Assembly (NCBI GenBank): GCA_934045905.1
Contig: OW203762.1
Coordinates: 42,323,702-42,387,701, forward strand
Length of the DNA: 64,000 nt
Origin: Leuctra nigra
Taxonomy: Eukaryota; Arthropoda; Insecta; Plecoptera; Leuctridae
Direction of reading: 5' to 3'
The position numbers and the translations under genes are program-made. This document shows, in pieces, positions 1-11,200 of the stretch. The notes beneath the pieces are model-generated. The model did not search any database and had not been told where the DNA came from. It was given only the letters and a program-made list of their open reading frames with translations. Positions within the stretch are counted from its first letter, which is position 1. Each line of letters begins with the position of its first letter.

Positions 1-114
1 AACAATGAATCAAACATAGTGCGGGAATGATTAGTAACAGTCTCCTTGTGCCAATCTAGCACTTCTTCATTTAATTTAGATGCAAACTAGGTATTGATTT
101 GTATCAGATATCAT

Positions 115-725
115 TAGTGATGTAATATTCCCGGGAATTTATTTTTTCGGGAATATTCCCGGGAATATTCCCCAAACCGGGAATTTATTGGGAATTTACT
201 ATAGGGATGAGTAAACATTAAGAAAAAACATTATTAAAGCATGTTTATGTTTTGAGATGTCATAAGACAGGGGTTGGCAACCTGCGGCTCCTTGGTGGGT
301 TTTGATTGGCTCTATATAATTTAAATAACGATCTGGAATCGAAATATTTGAAAATTCGAAAAAACGCCCTGCGGGGCAACATCAAGAGAGAAGGGGGGGG
401 GGGGGGGGGGGATTTCGTCAAAATAGCAGAATAAACTAGTACTTCAACTGATTATTTTTGGTGTATTATATTTGATTACCTGCTGCGGCTCGCAATATTA
501 TCTAATTTATAAATTTTTCGGAAATTGGCTCAGTCACCAAAAAAGGTTACCGACCCCTGTCATAAGATAACAAGAAAATTAATGACAAAATAGAGAATAC
601 TAAGAGGTAATGACATACCACAAAATAAGAACATTATACATTTTAATTTATAATGAAAAAGTAAATTCCCGATTTGGGGAATATTCCCCAAATTTGCTCG
701 GGAATATTCCCGCTGGGCATCACTA
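115..725. mobile_element. Non-autonomous hAT-type DNA transposon (outer element)
   Basis: Terminal inverted repeats begin TAGTGATG and end CATCACTA, and the subterminal regions are rich in the palindromic block GGGAATATTCCC. The element is flanked by a perfect 8-bp target duplication, GATATCAT, at 107-114 and 726-733. An 8-bp duplication with a YAGNG-type terminus is the hAT signature. It has no transposase frame. A second hAT-type element sits inside it at 268-559. Confidence 0.88.
268..559. mobile_element. Non-autonomous hAT-type element nested in the outer one
   Basis: The ends CAGGGGTTGGCAACC and GGTTACCGACCCCTG form 15-bp inverted repeats with two mismatches, of the well-known CAGGGGTCGGCAACC hAT type. 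The perfect 8-bp duplication TCATAAGA lies at 260-267 and 560-567. The element is 292 bp, has no coding capacity and contains a 19-base G run at 393-411. It must be younger than the element at 115-725, because it interrupts it. Confidence 0.9.
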
Positions 726-754
726 GATATCATACACTACGGGGACAGTACCTA

Positions 755-988
755 CAAGATATTGTTTACATCCTCAGCGCTTTTTCTCAATAGGTCTATT
801 TTATTTGCATCCCACCCAAAAGTTCTGCTCCCCACTGATAGACACCGGCACAAGCTGTGGTTGCTTCATCTTCGACGATAATACCGCTGCCTGTACGGTG
901 TCTATTGGTTGAGAGCGGGACTTTTGCGGAGGGATGCAAATAAAATACACCCATTTAGAAAAATCGCTAAGATTTAAACAATATCTTG
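755..988. mobile_element. Fold-back / MITE-like inverted repeat
   Basis: The left arm, beginning CAAGATATTGTTTA at 755, pairs with the right arm, ending TAAACAATATCTTG at 988, over about 55 bp with a few mismatches. Both arms contain TATTTTATTTGCATCCC or its complement. The loop is about 120 bp. No target duplication is obvious, so the superfamily is not assigned. Confidence 0.65.
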
Positions 989-1053
989 AACTATCTCTTT
1001 AGTAGGTATACAATCACTGATTTTACCAAACATATTCGAAGATAGCAATTTAA

Positions 1054-1975
1054 GAAGGTAACGAGCTGCTGAGAAAAGTAGAACCAAGCGAAGACCAGGA
1101 GACGAATACACTGGTATATGCAGATGATATCGTAGTGTGGGGAGAAACCAGCGAATGTGTTCAAGAAAAGATTGATAGATGGAGCCAGATGACTGAAGAA
1201 TACGGTATGCGAATAAGTCAGGAAAAGAGTGAGACACTAGTAATGGAGAGGAAGGCAACAAGAAATGTGAAGATCAGGCTACGGGGCTTGGAACTGGCGG
1301 AGAGAGGAGAGTTTAAGTATCTGGGGAGCTGGCTAACTAAGGATGGAAAAATAGGAAGAGAGATAACATCAAGAGTGCAACAGGCTAACACATTTTTCCA
1401 GTTAGTCAGGAAACTTCTTTGGAATGAGCAGTTCCCCCAGAAATGCAAGATACTCCTTTTCAAAAGCTATTTCCTGCCAATACTCACCTACGGTTCCGTA
1501 ACGTGGGCGATCGGAGGAAAGGAGGAGAGCCAGTTGCAGGCAGCAGAAATGAAGTTTTTACGAAGCATACAAGGAGTAACTAAGATGGACAAGATCAGGA
1601 GTGAAAAGATTAGAGGAGACTTGAAGGTAGAGAGGTTGGCATTTAAAATGGGGAGAGAGCGGCTACGGTGGTTTGGCCACATGAAGAGAATGCAGAGGGA
1701 GAGAATACCGCGTCGGGAGTTCGAAGCTGCGAGAAGTGATAAAAGGAGAGTGGGAAGACCGAGGGAAAAGTGGAGAGAGCTGGTAGCAGAAGATGTACAA
1801 GAGAGACTGGAGAAGTGGGAAGAAGTGGAAGAAGGAAGGTGGTGGGAAGACAGGAAGAAGTGGAAAAAACTGGTAGAGAAGAAGAACGAAGAGGAAGAGC
1901 CAAGCCTGGCCAGCTAGCTTAGGAGTCCGGGCCCTAGTAAATGGTGGCCTCGCCACCCCCCGACCCAACTCTTGG
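1054..1975 (+). pseudogene. 5'-truncated non-LTR retrotransposon: C-terminal reverse transcriptase fragment
   Basis: The reading frame is open from just after a stop at 1051-1053 to a TAG at 1915-1917. It contains the reverse-transcriptase catalytic motif YADD at 1117-1128, followed by the thumb region (FKYLGSW, then YGSVTWA) and the C-terminal WFGHM...GRPREKW block typical of several LINE clades. Everything upstream of the palm motif is missing: the endonuclease, the fingers and most of the palm. This is therefore a dead 5'-truncated insertion. About 58 bp after the stop resemble a 3' UTR, with a small GGTGGCCTCGCCACC hairpin and a TTATTATTTA end. The exact clade (RTE, R1/LOA or similar) cannot be set by eye. 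Confidence 0.85.
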
Positions 1976-1977
1976 AA

Positions 1978-3635
1978 CCGGGAGGAAGATTATTATTTAT
2001 CTACTTCAGGAATCCAAAACTTAAAAGTGAAAATGTTAGGTAGCTTATCTCACATTTAGTATTTAAATTTGATAAATATCGTAAATGATTTATAGGCAAG
2101 CATTTTTTATCAGCTGCCTCAGTAATTCACATAGAAAACAACAATCAATATTTTAGCTTATTTTCGTAAACCTCTATGAGATTTGTTGTTTGTGATATTT
2201 GAAAGGTAATAATAATTAATGCAAGGTCGGACTTAGCTTCGAGCGAGAGGCAACTGTCCCTTGAAAATGATTGGTTCTTTTAAGAGAAATTTTCATCTAA
2301 TAAATACTTTCAAAACTATTCAACAGGTAGGTCTGATACCTAAAGTTTGTAAATCATGATCATTCATTCAAGTTCAACATAAAATACTGTGTTGTTAGTC
2401 CCCTAGCTTAGCCTAATACAAAATTTAGCTTGGAAAAGCTTGTAGAAAAAATGTGTTGGTGAGCAAGCAGTAAGGTGTATGCACAATATTGTTGTGTAGA
2501 GCAATTGGATAATAAACTATTCCAAATTACATATTGCTTACAAAATAAATCATTTATCAATGGGTAAATCTGAACTCAACTGTATTAACGGATTTAATTA
2601 CAATTGCTGACAAATTGAATTGGGAATCCTATTGCAATCTAAAGTTAAAGGGATTAGACAAATTAAATCTTATATAGGTAGGTTAGGTATGTAAATGTAT
2701 AGTATTTTACATACTACATATTTCATTTGAGTTTACTTGTGAAAACATTGAAAAAGCCATCTTGTTTATTATCGTCATCAACTCTCGTATCACTGAGCAA
2801 CACCTCTGGGTTGAAGTTATCATTTCTGCAGGCAGATTGACGATTACTAACGTGTTATTGTTCATTTGATTGTGCTGAGAGAGACTTCGGCAACAATAAT
2901 CAATACAACATTTTAGCTTGATTGGAACTACCACATTACTATGGTGTGAAGAGATGGATTTAATGAAACATCAAATGCCAAGTGGAAAACTCACTATGTC
3001 ATTTCATTCGTAAACAACTGTTTAAATAAAGAGTAAGAACTAAGAGGGATTGAGCTTCTAACTTACATGTAAAAAATGTATTGAATTACTTAGATCGGAT
3101 TTCTTCTCCATTGTCAGAATGAAGTTCGCAATCTTCAATGGAAAACATTTACAAGTCAGAGTTTGCTATTGAGGAAATATACTAACAGTTACAACTTGAT
3201 ATATTTTTACTCAATTTGGCACTATCATTAATTAATGTAGGTAGGTAGTTCATTCTTTTTACATTACTTTCGTAAAGAAAGATTGATTTGTAATTTTTAT
3301 ATAGATACCTCCTAACAACAAACAATAAGTGGTGTGTTGTACTTGAACATCTGTCTCCCTCAAATAAATGCCAACACAATCGGGCTCAAAAGCACTGAAT
3401 CTACTGTATTTCGTCCATAAGACAGCACTTGCAGTGTTTTGGCCTGAAATCTACTACGTAGTCGCTACTTGCAGTCTCATCTCAAGCATTGGGAGTGCAG
3501 TGTGAGTCGACAATTTTGAAACCACTTTGACATAAGAAAATATAAGATGGAGATCATGGTGCTATAGAGTTAGGTGAACACACCTGTGACCGCTTCGAAA
3601 ATGTGACTCCTCTCCATCACCAGTAGGTATCACTA
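1978..3635. other. AT-rich intergenic stretch, no gene seen
   Basis: About 1.7 kb without a convincing coding frame, RNA gene or complete transposon. The longest frames are short, have no recognisable domain and look like chance. This region lies downstream of the GTPase gene's last exon and upstream of the TA-flanked element. Confidence 0.5.
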
Positions 3636-4214
3636 GAGCCAAGATTATATGGTTTTATTTTTGCAGTGATTTCGTTTTTAAAAACACAAATTTCGTTTTT
3701 TGTGGTTTTATGAATTGAGGATTTCGCGATTTGTGGGGCCATTAAAACACACAAAATTGAACTTTAAAACGAAAATGAATTTCATCTTTACTTGCATCAT
3801 AAGAAACAGGCAAGTGAATTGGCGTGAGCCATCATTAGAACAGTCAGCTGTCTAACTGACTGGGGGTGTGGTGTGGGTGGGCCCTTCATGGGCATGAAAA
3901 GGAGGGGTAAATAGAGAGCCTAAATATATAGGGCTCTCTAGAGGTAAAAAGGGGTAGGTAGTTGGCCAAAGTGCAAGGTTGCCATGTTTCCACCATCAGC
4001 CAGAAGCATCGTCTTAAAGCAGTCACTGACTGGTTATGTTCAGGTGGTTTTCTGATTGGTGGTGGTGGTGGTGGTGGGGGGGGGGGGGGGGGGGGGGGGT
4101 AAAATTTAGCAGGTATGTTTGCAACCTTGTTTTCCAGCTAATCAAAGAATGGATTCTCACCATTCTTAGATGCAACAAGTGCTAGATTAAATGAAAATTT
4201 TATAGTACCTAAAA

Positions 4215-4249
<35 letters not shown>

Positions 4250-4442
4250 AGTGAAAAATCACTGATTTCGTGGTAATTTTGCGATTTAGGTCAATTTCGC
4301 GAATTAAAGTGTATTTCGTTTTATTTCGCGATTGGAAAATGACAGTTTTGGGGTTTAAGTTCCATGAACCATGCACATTTCACACTAAAACCTGTTTATT
4401 TAAAATTTCGTTTTATTTTCAATCACCATATAATCTTGGCTC
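3636..4442. mobile_element. Non-autonomous TA-flanked inverted-repeat element
   Basis: Perfect 17-bp terminal repeats, GAGCCAAGATTATATGG and its complement, are flanked by TA on both sides (3634-3635 and 4443-4444). This suggests a Tc1/mariner-like target duplication. The subterminal DNA is rich in TTTCG and TTTCGCG blocks in both arms. Inside are a (TGG)n tract at 4057-4075 running into 24 G at 4076-4099, and an A run of about 28 at 4219-4246. No transposase is encoded. Confidence 0.75.
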
Positions 4443-5292
4443 TAGGTATCACCTATCACCATGATAGAGATATGTACACTACAGGAAAACTTTTTTTTTA
4501 ACTCATAAACAGAAAGCATTCTTCGTCAATAACAAATTCAAACCTGCTTGTATTATCTTCAAAATTGATCCCTGTTCGGCATTCAGATGTTTTTTTTTAA
4601 TTAATTCTCATTTCTCAAATCTAGATTTCATGTAGATTTAAGAACCTCATCATTAAATGTATGTTCTAACAAAATTTTGGGTGGGTTGTAGGTACCTACG
4701 TACCTACTCATGTACCTACGGAGGCGATACGTCAGGAAGTAACTGAAGTAAAACATAAAATAGGTACTATGTCAACATTACATAGGTGCCTACTGCCTAG
4801 AGCTTTTTTAAACAAATTCTGAATTATAAAATAAAATTGATATGCAATTTATGAATGTTTTTTAGAAGTGCATAAAAAAGGAAGATTCAATTAAATCTAA
4901 TGCCAACTGCACGTATTACCGACTTGCTCCACGAACAATGGAACAAACTAGATGCATCTAGAGATTTAACCCAGTAGGTTAACAAATTATATAAAAAATA
5001 ATACTATATAGAATAGAACTTATAGTGAGTAAATTACTAGATAGATACATTTTGTCACTACCTACATAGCATTTGTACAATAACTACAAATTTAAAAAAT
5101 CTTTGAAAATGTTCAAAAAAAATAGGTACTTTCTTGAAAAGGGGCAACAATATTGTGCTGCTTTCTCATAAATCCAGATACTTACATGCTTACACTATCA
5201 CTTTTCCCAAAATTGTAGAATGTTGCAAATGGCAACACAAACCCAATATTTAAAACTTTCTGTACCCCTGTCGGTGAAAAGTGAGTTTTTGA
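4443..5292. other. Probable 3' UTR and downstream DNA of the ARL10-like gene
   Basis: AT-rich sequence following the TGA stop of the minus-strand GTPase gene at 5293. It contains short GTACCTAC-type repeats around 4690-4720. No other coding signal was found and the polyadenylation site was not pinned down. Confidence 0.4.
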
Positions 5293-8200
5293 TCAGGGTC
5301 TGCTCATGTGCAGTAATGTGGATTCAACATTTGCGATGGATGGGTGACGTTCTTGCCCGCCTGGTGGTGCCTGCGTCCCCAGCACTTTCACTTTGTGCTT
5401 GGACGGAGGTATGCTGCCGAGGTCTAGAGCTGCTGCCACTTCTTCTGGATTCATTGCACCGTGGAGATCCTTAAACATCATTTCCACATTAGTGCACATT
5501 ACCTACAACTACAAGAAAATTTACTCTAGTCTAGATAGAAACATAGCCCAATGGACCATCTGTCTGCTACTTTTGGGTGAGCTATCGTCACTCACAAGAC
5601 TAGGTCTACCGCAGTACTTAGCTCCAAGGATAGTCTGGTCTTTATTCTTGACAAGTTGGCGATACCTACCCTCGCGGGGTCATTGAGTGGACTGGGCGAC
5701 ATATTCTTAATAATGACGTCTTTCGACATTAGTTTTATCTTCTATTTTATCAATTAATCTGTGGCTAGCAATTATTGGCTAACTATTGTAAACATTTGAT
5801 ATTGATAGTACCTACAATATCAAATTGAGAGCGTAAGTTTGACCTTCTAGGAAGTCCTTTCAGGGTGTTCGCATCACAGCTTAACCCAACGGTTGGAGTA
5901 TTGGATACCTCGGTTCTCGTCAGATTACCGAGGTTTAGCAACATTGATTGCAGTCAGTGGTCGGATGGGTGACCATTCAACTCTGGCCTGCTAGTTGCTG
6001 CCGTTAGGCCAGAGAGACTGGGGTGTTTGGGGGTTAGTGTGAGTGTGACGACCTCCCACCACATGTTAACAGTCTCTTGACGGCGCAGGTTGTAGAGGCC
6101 TGTGCTGTTAATGTAACACTGTCCTTCGGATGGGACGTTAAGCCTCCTTGGTATCTTTCGTCAAGAGTAGGCTAGCCGCTACATGCCGGTACAGAGTTTC
6201 CTCTCCTCCCTTCTCTAATACATTCTCACTAGTAGAGCCTCAGCTCTGTTGAGAATATAGGCTTAATTGAGCGAGCGTCACCACGGTACTCTTATGGCAC
6301 TTTCTCCGTGTGCGTTTTATTTTGCCTGCACTGGCCAGGTCAAACCGCACAACCGATCGATTTGAAATTTTGCACACATACTAACGTAATCAATGCGGTC
6401 TCTGGGATCGTTTTTGAACGGGATCCTGTTATTGGTTCAAATTTTAGAAAAATTATCTTTCGATTGGTTGATCCGATCAATTTGAAATTTTGTAAAGTCA
6501 TTGCATTGCAACCAACATTGTCCCCAATCATACAAAGTTTCTGCCAATTTAAAACCATTTTTCCTGTGATTTTTGAAAGTTAAACTAGAACCGATTGTAC
6601 ATGTACAGAATGTTCAGAATAAACAGTCTGTTTTTTTTCTGTGTGAACTCTCGCCAGAATGCGCTGATATGCAGTTTTTGATTTTTCTGCTAGGCCGAGA
6701 AAGACTTCATTGCTCGCTCACCTTGTCTTTCTCGGCCTAACAGAGCAAGTGACGGTGGCTCCATCTGGTGAGAGTTCAAACAGAGAGAACACAAACTGTA
6801 CAGACAAAATTTGCATCCCTGCTTCTTTAAGCTTCTGCTCCAAGGACTGTAGAGCAGCCAAGCAGTCCACAATTTACAGTAAAAAAATGAAGGCATTTTT
6901 GAGCTAGCGCATATCAAATCGGATGCAGTACGAAGGCTAAATCTTCCAATTGGTTTAAGTTTAAATATAATATCTCCTGATTGGTCGACAATCAAAATGT
7001 TCCGATTAAGTTCAAATTTTGCATGAGCATGGTGATCAAGACCAACATAATCTACTAGGAAAACGCTCTGAGTAACGCGTTGATGAGCGAGCACTGATAC
7101 GCGCAATACCTCGAACCGAAATTCTGTTTATCAAAAATGTCCTTAAAAGCCAATAATTCTTGAATTTCGTCATAGACTTGTATGAAAATCTCCAACAATT
7201 CCTAAAATATTGGTCCCAATAACCATGCAAAGTTTTAAGTTGATCGATTGAACCTTTATGATTGAACGATTCCTTGTTAATTTACAAAAATCACAGGATC
7301 TCGTTCAAAAAATATTTAAACGGTCAAAACAGTTTCATAATACGTTTGAAAGTTTCTGCTCTAACAACCTTGAAGTGAAGATCCGAAGATGCCGTGAAAT
7401 GTGAAATTCGAGAAATATGACAGCCAACACGCAAAATATCCATAAACTGTCAATAACTGTTGAATTTAAACACAGTTTAGTCTGAAAATGGTCAAAAATA
7501 CAGATAATGTTGGACCCGATGACCATGCAAATTTTTAAGTTGATCGGTCAAACGGTTCTGGTTTAAATGTCAAAAAGCACATGAAATATTTTTTTAAATT
7601 TTAACCAATGGGACGATTTGGCTGAAAATTTGTAAAATAAGAGACAATGTTGGTCTTAATGACCATGCAAAATATAAGGTTGATCACATTTGTCGAAGAC
7701 CATTTTAATTTTTCAGCCTATCAGGAGATACTTATTTTAACAATGAACCAATGGATGGATTTCAAAAAAAAATTGGGTCTGCAAACAGAGAAGGTTGTCT
7801 TTACATGTGTGCAAAATTTCAGGTCGATCGGTGAAACGGTGCGACTTCTATTGCTTCCTTTAGCATACAAAAACAAAAAAAAAAAAAAATACAAAAAAAA
7901 AAAAAAAAAAACAGAGGTCCGTGCTAAAAGAGCCAAATGGAGTCGCTCGCTTCGCTCGCTCAAAAATTTTACACATTGTAAGCCCAATCAGTCAAGTATT
8001 TTGTCATTTTACGAGTTTAGTATGGGTTGTCAAAAGAGTTTTCTGGAAAAAGTATGTAGTTAAGTCACGATACAATGGATCTGTTATTCATCCAGAGTAT
8101 TTATATGGAGATTGGAAAGTTGCAGAGAAAATTGCCTTGTGCCGTGTCGTGTATCGTGACTGGGGATGTTGCATGTTCTGTGCTCGCTCATCAATACTTC

Positions 8201-11200
8201 ACAATTAGCGTTTTCCTAGTAATAATAGTAAATACCTTATTATAGCTATAATACTGCCGTGTTACGCATAAGCAAGGTATCGACCATCGACGAAAGTGGG
8301 CATCACAATGGGTTGCAAACAGCGTATGTAACCCGCGCATGGACCAAATTATCAATATGCGCATGTATAATGCACGATGTAGAAAAAGGACCGCCATCTT
8401 TAAAATATAAGGTGGAAACTCTTCGCTGAATCACCATTGAAAACTTTGAATACGAATTACGGGTAGAAGTTGATGCATAAAACACACTGCTCGCGTATAA
8501 ATCACTAGCGCTTTCTTGAGGAACTAAAGTATTCAAGGTCTATCGATTGACTAGTTTTAATGATTAAAGAATGTTTTAAGTGTGTTTTAATGTTTTAAGA
8601 ATTTTTTGAATTTTTAAAGAGTGTTTTAATGTGCATTAGAATGTTTTAGAATGCATCGCTAGTTAGAAACTTAAGCCCTAGCGCTAGTGAGTGTTACGCG
8701 ATGGGCATCTATAGACCTTGATAATCGTGCTATTGGAACTGATATCGTGGAAAGACTCGAAGAGTTTCCACCTTATATTTAAAAAATGGCGTCCCTTTTT
8801 CTACATCGTGTACAATGACTGAAATATATCTCTGCTATACATGTGCAAAATGATCATGTGATTCATACGCGGGTTCCAGCCACGGTTTGCAACAAAATGT
8901 GATACCTACTCGTAACACACCTTAACCCGTATTTTCATGGTCGGTACGTTTCTGATGCGTAACACCAGGGGCGGTCTGGGATGAAAAGGACCGGGATGCG
9001 ATGAGGCAAAGGGCCCGGATAAACATGTGACAGGGCCCGTAAAACAAAGTAAAGATAGAAAAAACGTATGTAAAATTAGTAAAAATGCTGGTTCAACATG
9101 AAAAACGACAGTAAAATGTATTTAGGGGCCTGTAATATGGGAAAATGGGCCCTTAAACGACAGGGGCCCGGGATGCAATCGCATCCCGGGCCAGACCGCC
9201 ACTGCGTAACACCGCGGCAGAATAGCTCTTAACGTTTTGTAAAATATTTTGACAGAAGTCTGCGGACGCACCTGTTTGTTAGCTAATACTAATACTGGAA
9301 CTTTGGCAAGCCTCTCATCTCCGAGCAGTGTTTTGACTTCTTTAACAGCGAGTGCAAGGTTGTGTTGATCTGCGGCATCCACTATGAACACTAGCAAGTC
9401 AGTGTCTTGCAGGAAGTTTCCCCAGTAGCGTCTCACACTCTCTCGGCCGCCAACTGAAAACAAAAACTTCAAATTAGTCATAAATATTTAACATGGTGGT
9501 AACTAATTTAAGAGGGCTTGGTAGTGAGCGTGGCCTTAAAAATAATTTCATAGTTTGGAATAAGTTATTAGTTTTATTTTGTCCAACAGGTGTTTAGAAC
9601 CCGAAAATTTAGTAATTTTCGGGTTCTAAACACCTGTTAGACACAATAAAACTAATAGCTCATTCCAAACTATGAAATTATTTTCATTGAACTGTTCTGA
9701 ATTCACGTCCATAGCCCTATTTTGTTAACAATTACACTGGAAAAAGATATTGATAAAAATCAATTAAAAAACTCGTCAAGGTCAAACTCACTACCCAGCC
9801 GTCTTAATGGCTGGAACAACAGAAAAACCCTACCTACGAGGGGAGGTCATAAAGTTTGCGGACTTGAAGGTTTATCGTAGAGGTGTGAGTTTCTAGTACT
9901 GTGCACATAGTTCAATTGTGTGACTTATTTAAGGATGTACCAAGTCTTAGCATAATTGTGTCATTATTGTATACATAAGATATCGCTGAATAAGCAAGTC
10001 AACCTCGAAGATCATTTCAATTGTCACAAGCAATTGAGTGTAGCATTGTGGCGTCATCAAGTTCTTTCAAAATCAAGGAATATCTCCTCAAACAGTAGGT
10101 ATTGGAAAAGATTTTTCTATGGAAAACCAGGCAACAATCCACGTTAACAGCTGAAATCTCTTCCAAAATTTTTTGTGGTGGTTTGAGGTGTTTTTCCTTG
10201 ATGTTTCTGTTTCTCCTATAGGCACCGTGCATTCAAACCCCAGCGCCACGAGTGAAAAAAATAGGCAAAATTTGTGGGAGAAGATCTTAAACTATTTCAC
10301 CTCTCATTGGCCGTGACCTAGCAACCGATCAAATGTCAACAAATATACTCAAAATAGCTCGGAATTAGAACCAAGGCGTGCAAATTAATATTTTGATCAG
10401 ATTCAGTGAAATTGTGAAACTAGAGTATAAATTTTTAATAAATGTGTGTACATTTTAAGAAGTGATAAGTGCGTAATATTTGCAGCGACATAACGTATAA
10501 CTGCAGCGACTTTGACGCCTTGTTAAAGGTAAGCTCCCCTTCCCACAGCCCAGGCGGTGTCTGTACTTTTCGCAGCACTCTCTGTAATCTAAAAACGCTG
10601 CCTATAGACTTGCATGTACGTCTTCAAAAATGTGAGAGATAAACGATTCATTACAAATATTAATATGATGCATACTCACTTTCCCAAATGCTGAGTGACA
10701 GCCCTTCATTGTTAAGATAAGTGACATTGAAACCCTCCGTGGGTCGAATATCGTGATTCTTGTTTGAACCTGATGTCACTTGCGCGAGAATGGTACTTTT
10801 CCCTGCCCGCTCCAAGCCAAGCACAAGGATTCTTCTTTCAGGACTCTCTTCCAACTGAAAACAGAGACTGAATGATCCATACAAGTTTCGATAATATCAG
10901 CATTACAAAATTTAAATTAGTTCCTCCTGGTTAAGAAGTAGGTAGTAGTAGGTAGTAGGTAGTACTACAATCTTTACAAGCAGAAGTAGGAATACTGATA
11001 TTAACTTATATTTATATGCTGTTGCATGAGTGACATAAAATGGTCTGTTTACATACATGCCTATGAACTTCTGGCTAGGTAGCCTAGTGCACTTTTGTTG
11101 ACTCCGTATTGGCCGAGAGTGCAATACGGAACCTAACCTAGTCTGTCAGTTTTTAACTGATTGACATTCTGCTCCAAGTGTTAATTTATTGTATTTATTT

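Noticed and set aside
6690..7106. Reading frame of 138 codons on the minus strand across copy 1
   Set aside because: It spans a fold-back insertion and Helitron-like repeat DNA, and its composition is not protein-like.
10300..10530. Plus-strand promoter and untranslated first exon in the GTPase intron
   Set aside because: Only a GC-richer patch and a GTAAGC site support it; no downstream exon could be matched.
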